From assembly GCF_000238315.3 (NCBI RefSeq), contig NZ_CP011925.1:620001-684000 (forward strand): a stretch of DNA of 64,000 bases, in the 5' to 3' direction. Shown one piece after another: positions 1 through 8,324 of the stretch (position 1 is the stretch's first letter; every line of letters starts with the position of its first letter). Origin of the DNA: Pseudoalteromonas piscicida. Its GTDB lineage: Bacteria; Pseudomonadota; Gammaproteobacteria; Enterobacterales; Alteromonadaceae. A program made the translations under genes and the position numbers. Under the pieces are notes generated by a model. The model saw nothing but the letters and a program-made list of their open reading frames with translations, did no database searches and was not told the DNA's origin.

Positions 1-2
1 GC

Positions 3-1289
3 AAGCTTGATTATACCAATACAGTAACGGCTTATTACACCGCAAAGAAAAACAAAGCGTATTATGCGGATAGCGCATTAAGCTCAACAGTACGCTCGCA
101 AGAACTCATAAAAGAAGCGCTAAATTGGCTTGAATTTCAACAGGGATTTGATTTTAGTTCGCTTACTACAAATAGTAGTGGGCAGATCCGTGGGTTAAAT
201 ATTTTTTATGCTGGTAACTCTGATAGTGCATGGTCTAAAGGTCTGTGGCCACATATGGCAAGACTCAGTCCTCGTTTTTGTGCTGACAGCGTGTGTACCG
301 ATCGCTATCAAATCACTGATATGGGAAATAGCCTTGCAATTGGCACCTTTGTACATGAGTCTGGTCACTTAATCACAAATTGGCCTGATCTTTATGATTA
401 TGACGGAAGCTCAGAGGGCTCAGTCGCAAGTTTTGGCGTTATGGGGTTTGGCGCGATTGGTGCTTCCAACCGTTTTAAGCCGACGCCACCTGTCGCACAC
501 TTCAGGGCCATAGCTGGTTGGGATACGGTAACTGAACTTAATCCAGCCGTAAATGCCAATGCCCCAACGGGAAGGCTCAGTCATATTTCGGGCGCTAATA
601 GCTCATATAAATGGACCAACCCAAGCAATACAAATGAAGCATTTTACATTGAGGCTATTCATCAATCGGGACAAAACTCAGAGCAACTCGATTCAGGTTT
701 GGCTATTTGGCACGTTGATTCTGCCGGCAATAACTCGAATGAATGGTATCCATATATCCAAATGGAGCATGGTGATGCCAAACGAGATCCTGAAAATGGT
801 CGCAACCGTGGGGATAATGGCGATTTATTTGATGTGGCAGGAGAGTTTAGCGCCACACTGCCGAATGCGTTGAGTAGCAAAGGGACGAATGCGCTATGGT
901 GGAATGGAAGCGACTCTGGCTTGTCCATCAGCAATATTTCTGATCCCGCTGCAGAGATCCAATTTACCGTAAGCGGTAGTACAACCCCACCACCACCGGG
1001 AGATGTTTACACTGGATACTTAGCAGACAAGCAACAAGCCATACAACCTGACGGCAGTTGGTTTCAGTACAGCGGTGGCACAATAGCACTTACTTTAGAG
1101 GGACCAGCGAACGCAGACTTCGACTTGAAACTCGAAGCTTGGCAAGGTGGTACATGGCAACAAGTTGCTATTTCGGAGACGCCAACCTCACAAGAGTCAA
1201 TTAACTATACGGCAAATTCAGGTTATTACCGCATTTTGGTTTACTCATATAGCGGTGCGGGTGACTACCGTCTAACGTTACAGAAGTAG
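3..1289 (+). CDS. M6-family metallopeptidase, 3' part only
   Basis: The frame is open from the window edge to a TAG at 1287-1289, so the N-terminus lies outside; the first internal ATG at 255 is not the true start. Just after it the motif HESGHLITNWPDLYDYD supplies the HExxH zinc ligands, catalytic Glu and downstream Asp typical of M6 (immune inhibitor A-like) secreted metallopeptidases. A proline-rich linker (TTPPPPGD) leads to a C-terminal beta-sandwich resembling a PPC (pre-peptidase C-terminal) domain, ending YYRILVYSYSGAGDYRLTLQK-like. PPC domains are common on secreted proteases of marine bacteria and are usually removed during maturation. The likely role is extracellular protein degradation. 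Family call is secure; signal peptide and full length cannot be seen. Confidence 0.85.
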   Translation, partial: KLDYTNTVTAYYTAKKNKAYYADSALSSTVRSQELIKEALNWLEFQQGFDFSSLTTNSSGQIRGLNIFYAGNSDSAWSKGLWPHMARLSPRFCADSVCTDRYQITDMGNSLAIGTFVHESGHLITNWPDLYDYDGSSEGSVASFGVMGFGAIGASNRFKPTPPVAHFRAIAGWDTVTELNPAVNANAPTGRLSHISGANSSYKWTNPSNTNEAFYIEAIHQSGQNSEQLDSGLAIWHVDSAGNNSNEWYPYIQMEHGDAKRDPENGRNRGDNGDLFDVAGEFSATLPNALSSKGTNALWWNGSDSGLSISNISDPAAEIQFTVSGSTTPPPPGDVYTGYLADKQQAIQPDGSWFQYSGGTIALTLEGPANADFDLKLEAWQGGTWQQVAISETPTSQESINYTANSGYYRILVYSYSGAGDYRLTLQK

Positions 1290-1480
1290 TTATCCAAAGC
1301 ACTGGTTAGTCAATATAATTGATATAATGCCAAGTCGCGTTGCTTGTGTGGTAGGCGCGCGGCTTGTTTTGGTGCGTATGTTAGAACGCCAAACTCCACT
1401 TTCTTATCTATAATTCATACTTTATTACCAAAACTATGATAATAATGCAGTCATGCATATTGTTTGTTACGGAATAGCTT

Positions 1481-2695
1481 ATGAACTTTTTTCGAAAGCC
1501 AAATCAAGAAGTTGAAAATTTGACCGCTGAACTCAACCGTGCTCGGGCATTACTTTCTGCGATTGATGAAGCGGTCGCAAAAATTGAATTTACACCCGAT
1601 GGTCAAATAGCAGCAGTCAATCGACATTTTCTTGCTGTTGTGGGTTACACCGAGGCTGAAGTGATAGGACAGCACCATCGTATTTTTTGCCACAAGGACT
1701 ACGTAAATTCTTCGGAATATCGCAGTTTCTGGGCAAGCCTTAAGCGTGGCCAAGCTCAGTTTGGTAATTTTGAGCGCTTTACCAAAACAGGTGACGTGGT
1801 TTGGCTTGACGCTACCTATTTTCCGGTTGAAGAAAATGGCAAAGTCACCCGTATTGTTAAAATTGCGAATGACATCACAGCAGAAAAACTCACCATAACG
1901 GCACAAGAAGCGATAGCTAACGCACTCAATAAATCCATGGCAACCATAGAGTTTACACCTGAGGGCGTTATTTTAGATGCGAATCCAAATTTCACCGCAA
2001 CTGTGGGCTATAAACTCAGTGAGATTAAAGATCAGCATCATCGAATTTTCTGTGACGATAGCTTTTATAAAGAGCAGCCACATTTTTGGCAAGAGCTGGC
2101 AAAAGGACAGCATAAAAGTGGTCGCTTTCATCGCTTAGGTAAACATGGCGAAGATATTTGGATTGAAGCCACGTATAACCCTATTTTTGATGAACACGGC
2201 AAAGTCGTTAAAGTGATAAAGTTTGCAACAAATATCACGGCGCGGGTGCAAAAAGCGCATCGAGTCGCACAAGCTGCCGAAGTTGCGCAGGTGACATCAG
2301 AGCAAACTGAGCAAATAGCGGCCCGTGCGAGTTTACTGTTGCAAGAGTCTGTTAGTACCTCAGGGCTTATTTCTAATCAAGTGCAAAGTGCAATGGCCGC
2401 AATAGCACAGCTTAATGAACAGTCAAAAGGGATTTCGGCAATTGTGTCTACCATCAGCGCGATTGCAGAGCAAACTAACTTACTTGCGTTAAATGCAGCG
2501 ATAGAAGCCGCCAGAGCGGGTGAGCAGGGAAGAGGGTTTGCGGTGGTAGCCGATGAAGTAAGAAGCTTGGCAGCACGTACTTCGCAGTCGACTAACGAAA
2601 TCAATGATGTGGTCAATCAGAACGAAGTGTTAACTAAAGAAGCCACCGCACTGATGAATACAGTGTCTGAAAGCACCGCCCTTGGTCTTGCATAA
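1481..2695 (+). CDS. PAS-PAS methyl-accepting chemotaxis protein with premature stop
   Basis: This 404-aa soluble chemoreceptor has no membrane segment. Residues about 20-130 and 145-255 are two PAS domains (repeated motifs [16 protein letters not shown] and [16 protein letters not shown]), followed by an MCP signalling domain whose hairpin tip [35 protein letters not shown] is the conserved CheA/CheW contact. The layout matches the BdlA/Aer-like cytosolic sensor class, which usually binds haem or flavin. The TAA at 2693-2695 looks like a nonsense change: the same frame continues for 27 more sense codons (IDEVNKVMNEIKQGAENL...) to a natural TAA at 2777-2779, and an AAA-to-TAA change would explain it. 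Only the C-terminal end of the coiled coil is lost, so function may persist. Confidence 0.88.
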   Translation: MNFFRKPNQEVENLTAELNRARALLSAIDEAVAKIEFTPDGQIAAVNRHFLAVVGYTEAEVIGQHHRIFCHKDYVNSSEYRSFWASLKRGQAQFGNFERFTKTGDVVWLDATYFPVEENGKVTRIVKIANDITAEKLTITAQEAIANALNKSMATIEFTPEGVILDANPNFTATVGYKLSEIKDQHHRIFCDDSFYKEQPHFWQELAKGQHKSGRFHRLGKHGEDIWIEATYNPIFDEHGKVVKVIKFATNITARVQKAHRVAQAAEVAQVTSEQTEQIAARASLLLQESVSTSGLISNQVQSAMAAIAQLNEQSKGISAIVSTISAIAEQTNLLALNAAIEAARAGEQGRGFAVVADEVRSLAARTSQSTNEINDVVNQNEVLTKEATALMNTVSESTALGLA

Positions 2696-2779
2696 ATCGA
2701 TGAAGTGAATAAAGTGATGAATGAAATAAAGCAAGGCGCAGAAAACCTCACAAATACGGTTAAAGGATTGTCAGAATAA
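2693..2779 (+). pseudogene. Untranslated C-terminal tail of the PAS-PAS chemoreceptor
   Basis: This segment is in frame with the chemoreceptor upstream and begins at its TAA stop. It encodes a heptad-like helix (IDEVNKVMNEIKQGAENL and on to VKGLSE) before a second TAA, which is what the end of an MCP coiled coil should look like. It is therefore read as the severed tail of the same gene and not as an independent ORF. A sequencing error at 2693 would be the alternative explanation. Confidence 0.7.
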
Positions 2780-2990
2780 CCTAAAGATCGCCGCGTAAAG
2801 CGGCTCCCACCCAGAGCTTGAATATGGTGTAGGAGCGGATTCACCCCGCGATCATTTCATCAAAATCGCCGCATAAAGCGGCTCCCACCCAGAGCTTGAA
2901 TATGGTGTAGGAGCGGGTTCACCCCGCGAGCTTTCCCCAATAATCGCGCGTAAAGCACCTCCCACCAAGGGCTTGAATATGTTGTGGGAG
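2780..2990. repeat. REP-like palindromic repeat array (left part)
   Basis: The array alternates two half-units: GATCGCCGCGTAAAGCGGCT followed by CCCACC, and GTAGGAGCGGGTTCACCCCG followed by CGATC. Each half is a short imperfect palindrome (GCCGC..GCGGC; GCGGGTTCACCCCGC), and the spacers share the phrase gcttgaatatg. The last half-unit stops at gtgggag (2984-2990), where the IS-like remnant begins. The same family recurs at about 9712, 11845, 14703 and 37920, always between genes. Confidence 0.85.
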
Positions 2991-3310
2991 ATGTATGGAC
3001 TCCTCCCCCTTAACGGGAGAGTACGGTATAAAGATATTGCAAAACACTTTTACCAAATAAGGAGTCCATACATGACACAGTCTAATTTAATTGCTATCGA
3101 CTTGGCAAAAAACATTTTCCAGGTGGCACAGCTGAAAGGCAATAAACTCAAATTTAATAAGTCAATGAAACGCGAACCTATGAGAGAAGGCACAAGGGCG
3201 CGAATACATCAAAGAGGCCGAGGTAGCACCTCATCAAGAGCCCGGATATAAGCACGCAATCACACTAATAATGCTAAAAGTGGCTTGTACAATTGGAGGA
3301 GTCCATATAA
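2991..3310 (+). mobile_element. Deleted IS110/IS1111-type element inserted in a REP unit
   Basis: Perfect 13-bp inverted repeats TATGGACTCCTCC (2994-3006) and GGAGGAGTCCATA (3295-3307) bound about 320 bp. Inside is the N-terminus of an IS110-family transposase joined to unrelated-looking sequence, so most of the element is gone. The left flank ends gtgggag and the right flank resumes gcgggttcaccccgcgatc, which are the two parts of one REP half-unit. The element therefore sits inside a REP palindrome. Subterminal inverted repeats fit the IS1111 subgroup. A third copy, GGAGTCCATA at 3061-3070, lies just before the transposase ATG. Confidence 0.7.
3072..3251 (+). pseudogene. IS110-family transposase, N-terminal remnant
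   Basis: The ATG at 3072 follows AAGGAG-like sequence and starts MTQSNLIAIDLAKNIFQVA, the first strand of the DEDD RuvC-like catalytic domain of IS110 transposases, including the first catalytic Asp in IAIDLAK. After about 35 residues the similarity stops near KSMKRE, and the rest (an Arg/Gly-rich tail to 3251) appears to be out-of-frame sequence across a deletion junction. A full transposase of this family is about 320-400 aa, so this copy cannot be active. Confidence 0.7.
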
Positions 3311-3445
3311 GCGGGTTCACCCCGCGATCTTTTTCCCAATAATCACCGCGAAAAGCGCCTCCCACCAAGGGATTAAATATGTGGTAGGAGCGGGTTCACC
3401 CCGCGATCTTTTCATCAAGATCGGCGCATAGAGCGCCTCCCACAG
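3311..3445. repeat. REP-like palindromic repeat array (right part)
   Basis: This continues the array interrupted at 2990: GCGGGTTCACCCCGCGATC, then a divergent GCGAAAAGCGCCTCCCACC unit, then GTAGGAGCGGGTTCACCCCG and a degenerate unit ending in gcctcccac. It lies directly downstream of the minus-strand lipoprotein gene, where it could act in transcription termination or mRNA stability, as REP elements do elsewhere. Confidence 0.8.
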
Positions 3446-3462
3446 CGACTAATGTGAATGCT

Positions 3463-5301
3463 TTATTTTTCAGCGATTTGCCATACCGCAACTGAACCGG
3501 AAATTTCATTACCGATCACCAATAAGGCTTCGCCAGTTGCACTTTTGTCGGCAGGAATAAATGCCATGCCCTCTGGGGCTAAGTCGCCACTGATTTCGGC
3601 ATCTTCAACTAATCCGCGGTTGTAAAAATAATCTTCAAACTTAACATCGTAAGGGTTGGTGATATCGTAAACCACGATACTACCCATACGCTCTAAGCCA
3701 ACGAATGCAAAAGTGCGTTCACCAATTTGACCTAGCGCTAGTGCTTCCGGCTCTGGGCCTTTTGCATCAGATCGCGTATCGCCTTCATTGGTGTCTTCAT
3801 CATTGTTAAATTGTGCGCCATGTACGGAGGCTGTGATCCGCTCGATTTGATCGCCAGAGTCGAACACCACAAGGCCGTTGCTATCCCAAATGGTGAATGA
3901 ACGTGCACCATAGGTGTACAGCGCTTCATATTGGCCGTCATTATTTTCATCGCCTTTCACCGTTGTGACTTTAAGGCGACCAATGTCGTCATCGTCATTA
4001 TTAAGATAAGTAAAGTTGCTTGCTAAGGTAAGATCTTCGGCACGGCTCTCATCAATGTACGCTAAACAACCATCGTCTTTATCGTAATCTAGGCCACCTT
4101 TCGCGGTACAGTCAGCTTCATCGGCAGCATCAAAAAAGTATTCTCTACCATCACCTTCATTGGCAGAGACAATAAAGTTCGCGCCTTTCCACGTGTAGCT
4201 AGAGATAGTGTCAGGCTGATACATGCCGTAAAGACCGGGGTACTTTTTAAAATTGATCTTTTTATCTTTATCCGACGCATCCATGGTGTAATTAGCCCAG
4301 TCTTTGAATCCCAAACCGACTAAATTAAGGCTATTGTCACTGAGATCTACGATAGCGAGTGCGTTGTTTTCTTGGATTGAAACATAAGCGAAGCGGTTGT
4401 CTTTAGAGATGGTGGCATATTCCGGTTCTAAATCCATCGCAACTGTCGTATTAATAAGTTTGCCATTGATAGTGCGACCAGTTGGATTGGCGAAGACAAT
4501 GCCTTGAGCTTCTAGCTCAGCTTGCTTGGTGTTAAATGCGCTAAAGTTTAATTGTGTTGCTGTATTTGCAACTATGCCGTTTGTAATGTTGATAATGCTG
4601 ATGCTACCTTCAGGATCAACGCTGTAGTCACCTGCGGGTTCCCCTTCATTTGCGACCACGACCTTGCTGCCATCATGAGTAAAGGTAACCATATCAGGTA
4701 GTGCACCCGCCGTTACATTTTTAACAAAGGCCGGAGTTGCACCTGAGATATCATAAAAAGCGATTAGTCCTGCGTCACCTGTAGTCTTGGCAGCCATTGC
4801 AACTGCCAGTAGTTGGTTGTTTTCGTCAACTGCAATACTGTTTGCGTCGCCGGGTGTATTGTCGTTTAAGTTGATGGTCATGGCTGATGTTAAATTTGTA
4901 GCGGTAATAACACCTTCATTATTTTTGACCAGAGCGGCCGTATCAAAGCTGGTTGCTGGAATAACTTCAACCACAGCGGCACTGCCTGAACTATTAATGG
5001 CATATATCCATTTTTTGGATGCTTGGTAAGCGACAATTTCTGCGGCGCCTTCAGGGCTTTCTGCATTAAGCACTGCGCGTCCCACAAGGCTTATTTCAAG
5101 CACGCTATTGGCGTTAGTGCCATCGGTTCCGTTTGCTCCATCTTGGCCGTCGGAGCCATTTGTACCATTTTGACCATCGTTACCATCTTGTCCGGCAACG
5201 CCTTGTTGCCCTTGCGAACCCGTGGCGCCATCGTCACCATCAAGTGAACAGCCAGTGAGAAGAGAAAGCAAAGAGAGCGCGATAAGTGAGTGCTTAAACA
5301 T
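3463..5301 (-). CDS. Choice-of-anchor I-type beta-propeller lipoprotein with collagen-like repeats
   Basis: The 612-aa product starts with a lipoprotein signal (lipobox LLTGC, Cys18). Residues about 24-62 form an uninterrupted Gly-X-Y tract (GATGSQGQQGVAGQDGNDGQ and on), a collagen-like stalk. The remainder is a secreted propeller-like domain with the phrase NEGEPAGDYSVDPEGSISII, typical of choice-of-anchor I/esterase-like proteins related to alkaline-phosphatase neighbours. A good Shine-Dalgarno AGGA precedes the ATG. The predicted location is the outer membrane, with the propeller held off the surface by the stalk. Substrate and enzymatic activity are unknown. It is divergent from the CHRD lipoprotein gene, with a symmetric sequence at 5375 between them. 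Confidence 0.8.
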   Translation of the reverse strand: MFKHSLIALSLLSLLTGCSLDGDDGATGSQGQQGVAGQDGNDGQNGTNGSDGQDGANGTDGTNANSVLEISLVGRAVLNAESPEGAAEIVAYQASKKWIYAINSSGSAAVVEVIPATSFDTAALVKNNEGVITATNLTSAMTINLNDNTPGDANSIAVDENNQLLAVAMAAKTTGDAGLIAFYDISGATPAFVKNVTAGALPDMVTFTHDGSKVVVANEGEPAGDYSVDPEGSISIINITNGIVANTATQLNFSAFNTKQAELEAQGIVFANPTGRTINGKLINTTVAMDLEPEYATISKDNRFAYVSIQENNALAIVDLSDNSLNLVGLGFKDWANYTMDASDKDKKINFKKYPGLYGMYQPDTISSYTWKGANFIVSANEGDGREYFFDAADEADCTAKGGLDYDKDDGCLAYIDESRAEDLTLASNFTYLNNDDDDIGRLKVTTVKGDENNDGQYEALYTYGARSFTIWDSNGLVVFDSGDQIERITASVHGAQFNNDEDTNEGDTRSDAKGPEPEALALGQIGERTFAFVGLERMGSIVVYDITNPYDVKFEDYFYNRGLVEDAEISGDLAPEGMAFIPADKSATGEALLVIGNEISGSVAVWQIAEK

Positions 5302-5374
5302 AAAATATCCTGATTATTATTGTTAAAGCAGCTACTTAATCACAAAAATATGACTCTTATATGGCAATGAGGTT

Positions 5375-5389
5375 TCACAATTATTGTGA
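5375..5389. promoter_or_regulatory. Perfect 15-bp dyad between divergent lipoprotein genes
   Basis: TCACAATTATTGTGA is an exact odd palindrome, flanked by further partial symmetry (TTTC..GAAA). It lies 74 bp upstream of the minus-strand start at 5301 and 231 bp upstream of the plus-strand start at 5620. It has the form of an operator for a dimeric regulator. The regulator is unknown, and the half-site order is the reverse of a CRP site. Confidence 0.4.
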
Positions 5390-5619
5390 GAAATTCATTG
5401 ATATCACTGAGCTGAATGTAATGCCATTCAAGCGTTAGTATCATCGGTATAAATGGATGCTCAGGCAAAAATTGGAATTGCGATTGGTGCAATTAGGTAC
5501 AGACAAAATATATACAATAATTTTGCAAATTTGATGAACTTTTATTCAAACCTGTTCGTAAGGGTTAGCTATGGGTGACAAAAGTCATTCTTTTTAACCG
5601 AGTCTACAGGATGAGTATA

Positions 5620-7281
5620 ATGAAAAAGTTTATAGTAAGTGCCAGCCTCATGCTTCTTATGGCATGTAGCGATAACGACGATAACGATACGGTTACACCT
5701 CCGCCACCGCCGCCAGTCCAAGAGTTTTCAGCGACTAAGACCTTTGAATTGATGTTATCAGGAAAGCAAGAAGTACCGATGAATACGTCAATGCAAACCG
5801 CTTTTGCAACAGTTGAGCTTGATGAAAATCTGATGCAATTTAGAGCAACACTCGACTACAGCAATGTCGAAGGTTTTAGTGCTGCACATATTCACGATGG
5901 CGATTTAGGTGCGAATGGCGATGTGGCATTCGCCTTTGAAGCATCGGATGACAATAAGGTGAGTATTCCAATCACAGATCTGTCTGAGGATCTAATTGAC
6001 GATATGCTGGACGGTGATTGGTATATTAATCTACACACCGAAGCCTTTCCAAGCGGCGAGTTACGCGCTCAGATTGTGCCTGACACGGTAAGCGTGATCA
6101 CGTTCAAATTAGATGGCTCACAACAGGTGCCAATGAATGAAAGTAGTGCTATGGGGTATGGTTATGCGTCATACGACAGCACCGATGGCGAGCTCTACCT
6201 TCGCGCGGTCACTATGGGCGTTGATGATGCCACTGCTGCACATATTCACACTGGCCGCATTGGTATGAACGGCGATGTACTTGTGGTGTTAGAGCAGGAC
6301 GACGAAGTAATGACAGACTGGGTAACGCCTGATGACACGATGATCGACGAAGCGACGTTGAATGTTTTGCTCTCGGGCGGACACTACGTCAATGTACACA
6401 CGCCAGAGCTACCAAATGGTGAGATCCGCGGCCAAATTCTGGCGGACAATTACGCGGTTGCTACATTTGACTTATCCGGCAAACAGGAAGTGCCAGCAGT
6501 AGCAACAATGGCATCTGGTGATGGCTATGCCATTGTTAACACTGATACTTATGAAGTAGAGCTCAGAGTTGTCACTAACGGTGTTGAAGATGCAACGGCG
6601 GCACATATTCATACCGGTCGGATCGGCATGAATGGTGATGTTTTAGTTGGCCTTGAGCAAAGCACCGATGATATGAATGTGTGGATGACCCCAGACAACA
6701 CCATGATCAATGCCGAGATTTTTGCGGTGCTCGCATCAGGTGGTCACTATGTTAACGTCCATACACCTAGCAATCCCAGTGGTGAGCTACGTGGCCAAAT
6801 TCTTACCAGCAATTATGCACTCGCTACATTTTCGCTATCAGGACAGCAAGAGGTTCCTGCAGTATCGACAATGGCGTCAGGGGACGGCTATGCACTGGTT
6901 AACACAAACGACTATGAAGTTGAACTTCGTATTGTGACAATGGGTGTTGAAGATGCAACGGCGGCACATATTCATACTGGCCGGATCGGCATGAATGGTG
7001 ATGTTTTAGTGGGCCTTGAGCAAAGCACCGATAATATGAATGTATGGATGACGCCAGACAACACCATGATCAATGCTGAGATTTTTGCAGTGCTCGCATC
7101 GGGTGGCCACTATGTTAATGTCCATACTCCTAGCAGTCCCAATGGTGAGCTACGTGGCCAAATTCTTACCAGCAAATATGCGCTCGCTACATTTGCGCTT
7201 TCAGGTCAGCAAGAGGTTCCTGCAGTATCGACAATGGCGTCAGGGGATGGCTACGCATTGGTTAACATGAACGATTATTAA
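5620..7281 (+). CDS. CHRD-repeat lipoprotein, N-terminal part (truncated by stop)
   Basis: I chose the ATG at 5620 because it directly starts a lipoprotein signal (MKKFIVSASLMLLMAC, lipobox LMAC) behind an AGG; a GTG at 5575 and ATG at 5611 are alternatives. A PPPPPP linker is followed by tandem CHRD domains of about 120 residues, each with an SG.QEVP start, an AAHIHTGRIGMNGDVL core and a YVNVHTP..P.GELRGQI end. Four full copies and the start of a fifth lie before TAA at 7279-7281. At that place the preceding repeat has GAA (NDYEVEL), so one G-to-T change created the stop. CHRD domains occur in secreted proteins, and their function in bacteria is poorly known. Confidence 0.85.
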   Translation: MKKFIVSASLMLLMACSDNDDNDTVTPPPPPPVQEFSATKTFELMLSGKQEVPMNTSMQTAFATVELDENLMQFRATLDYSNVEGFSAAHIHDGDLGANGDVAFAFEASDDNKVSIPITDLSEDLIDDMLDGDWYINLHTEAFPSGELRAQIVPDTVSVITFKLDGSQQVPMNESSAMGYGYASYDSTDGELYLRAVTMGVDDATAAHIHTGRIGMNGDVLVVLEQDDEVMTDWVTPDDTMIDEATLNVLLSGGHYVNVHTPELPNGEIRGQILADNYAVATFDLSGKQEVPAVATMASGDGYAIVNTDTYEVELRVVTNGVEDATAAHIHTGRIGMNGDVLVGLEQSTDDMNVWMTPDNTMINAEIFAVLASGGHYVNVHTPSNPSGELRGQILTSNYALATFSLSGQQEVPAVSTMASGDGYALVNTNDYEVELRIVTMGVEDATAAHIHTGRIGMNGDVLVGLEQSTDNMNVWMTPDNTMINAEIFAVLASGGHYVNVHTPSSPNGELRGQILTSKYALATFALSGQQEVPAVSTMASGDGYALVNMNDY

Positions 7282-7899
7282 GTTGAACTTCGCGTAGTGA
7301 CAATGGGTGTTGAGGATGCAACTGCGGCACATATTCATACTGGCCGGATCGGCATGAATGGTGATGTTTTAGTTGGCCTTGAGCAAAGCACCGATGATAT
7401 GAATGTGTGGATGACCCCAGACAACACCATGATCAACGCTGAGATTTTTGCAGTGCTCGCATCGGGTGGTCACTATGTTAATGTGCATACACCAGCAAAT
7501 GTGAGTGGTGAACTTCGTGGTCAGATCCTCACTGACAACTACACTTTGGTTGCGTTTCCATTGAGTGGCGAGCAAGAAGTCCCAGCCGTTACAACCACAG
7601 CCACTGGTAGTGGATATGCTTTGGTAAATCGAAACGGCTTCAACCTTGAATTACAAGTCCTCACCTCAGGTGTTGCCGATGCAACGGCTGCGCATATACA
7701 TACAGGCATTGCTGGTGAAAACGGCCCTGTTTTACTAACGTTAATGCAAGATAGTAGTGATGCCAATCGCTGGATGGCTCCGGCCAATGCAGCATTGACA
7801 GCGGAAATATTTGCGATTCTGGCAGGCGGTGGTCACTACGTGAATGTGCATACACCAGCAAATCCAAGTGGTGAGTTAAGAGGCCAAATAGTTAATTAA
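7282..7899 (+). pseudogene. CHRD-repeat lipoprotein, severed C-terminal part
   Basis: The reading frame is the same as the upstream CHRD gene and resumes directly after its TAA with VELRVVTMGVEDATAAHIHT. It completes the fifth CHRD repeat and adds a sixth, more divergent one, then ends at TAA 7897-7899 after ELRGQIVN. The undamaged gene would encode about 759 residues with six CHRD repeats. An internal ATG at 7297 has no clear ribosome-binding site and would give a protein without a signal peptide, so independent expression is unlikely. Confidence 0.75.
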
Positions 7900-7952
7900 C
7901 CTGAGGTTTGGATAAGGAATGTTCCAACTCATTGTTTCTAAAGAACAACTTA

Positions 7953-8110
7953 GTTTTCCCTTCTCTAGCCAGAGAGTTTTAGGGAAAACACCGCTTCCGC
8001 GTCCTGCTCTCGCTAAGGTACCTACATCCTGTAGGCAAGGCGAATTTACGCACCAATAGCTGGCTATTGGAAGTGAATTCAACGCAGTTAGCGCTAAAAC
8101 TGGCTGCTAG
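7953..8110. repeat. Cluster of intergenic hairpins (structured repeat candidate)
   Basis: Several palindromes follow one another: GTTTTCCCT..AGGGAAAAC with an inner TCTCT..AGAGA, CCTACATCCTGTAGG, CCAATAGCTGGCTATTGG, and TTAGCGCTAA. The dense symmetry and absence of a coding frame suggest a structured dispersed element and not a gene. It is distinct from the GC-rich REP family nearby. Confidence 0.5.
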
Positions 8111-8150
8111 AAAGGCATTAATTAATCGCTTAGATAATTATATCGCATCA

Positions 8151-8180
8151 AAGAGTCTGTTAAGTGCAGACTCTTTTTCT
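8151..8180 (+). terminator. Rho-independent terminator
   Basis: The stem AGAGTCTG / CAGACTCT (8152-8159 and 8167-8174) with a 7-nt loop is followed by TTTTCTTT. It would end transcription of the CHRD gene before the phosphodiesterase gene. Confidence 0.8.
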
Positions 8181-8324
8181 TTATATTCAAGTTACACAAC
8201 CATTATTCAGTCAGGGGAGTTATATTTAGTTAAAAAGATGTAACCAAAAAATCATGATTTGTTCCTGTAATCGTAATGCAAAGCGTCTAGCGTAAGCCTT
8301 CTTTAAAATAATAATGGTATTACA

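Noticed and set aside
5575..5619. GTG 5575 as start of the CHRD lipoprotein
   Set aside because: It would put 15 residues in front of a clean lipoprotein signal peptide; ATG 5620 fits better.
6480..7900. Regular ~360-bp direct repeats as a possible CRISPR or satellite
   Set aside because: They are in-frame protein domain repeats (CHRD) with coding periodicity; unit size is far too long for CRISPR.
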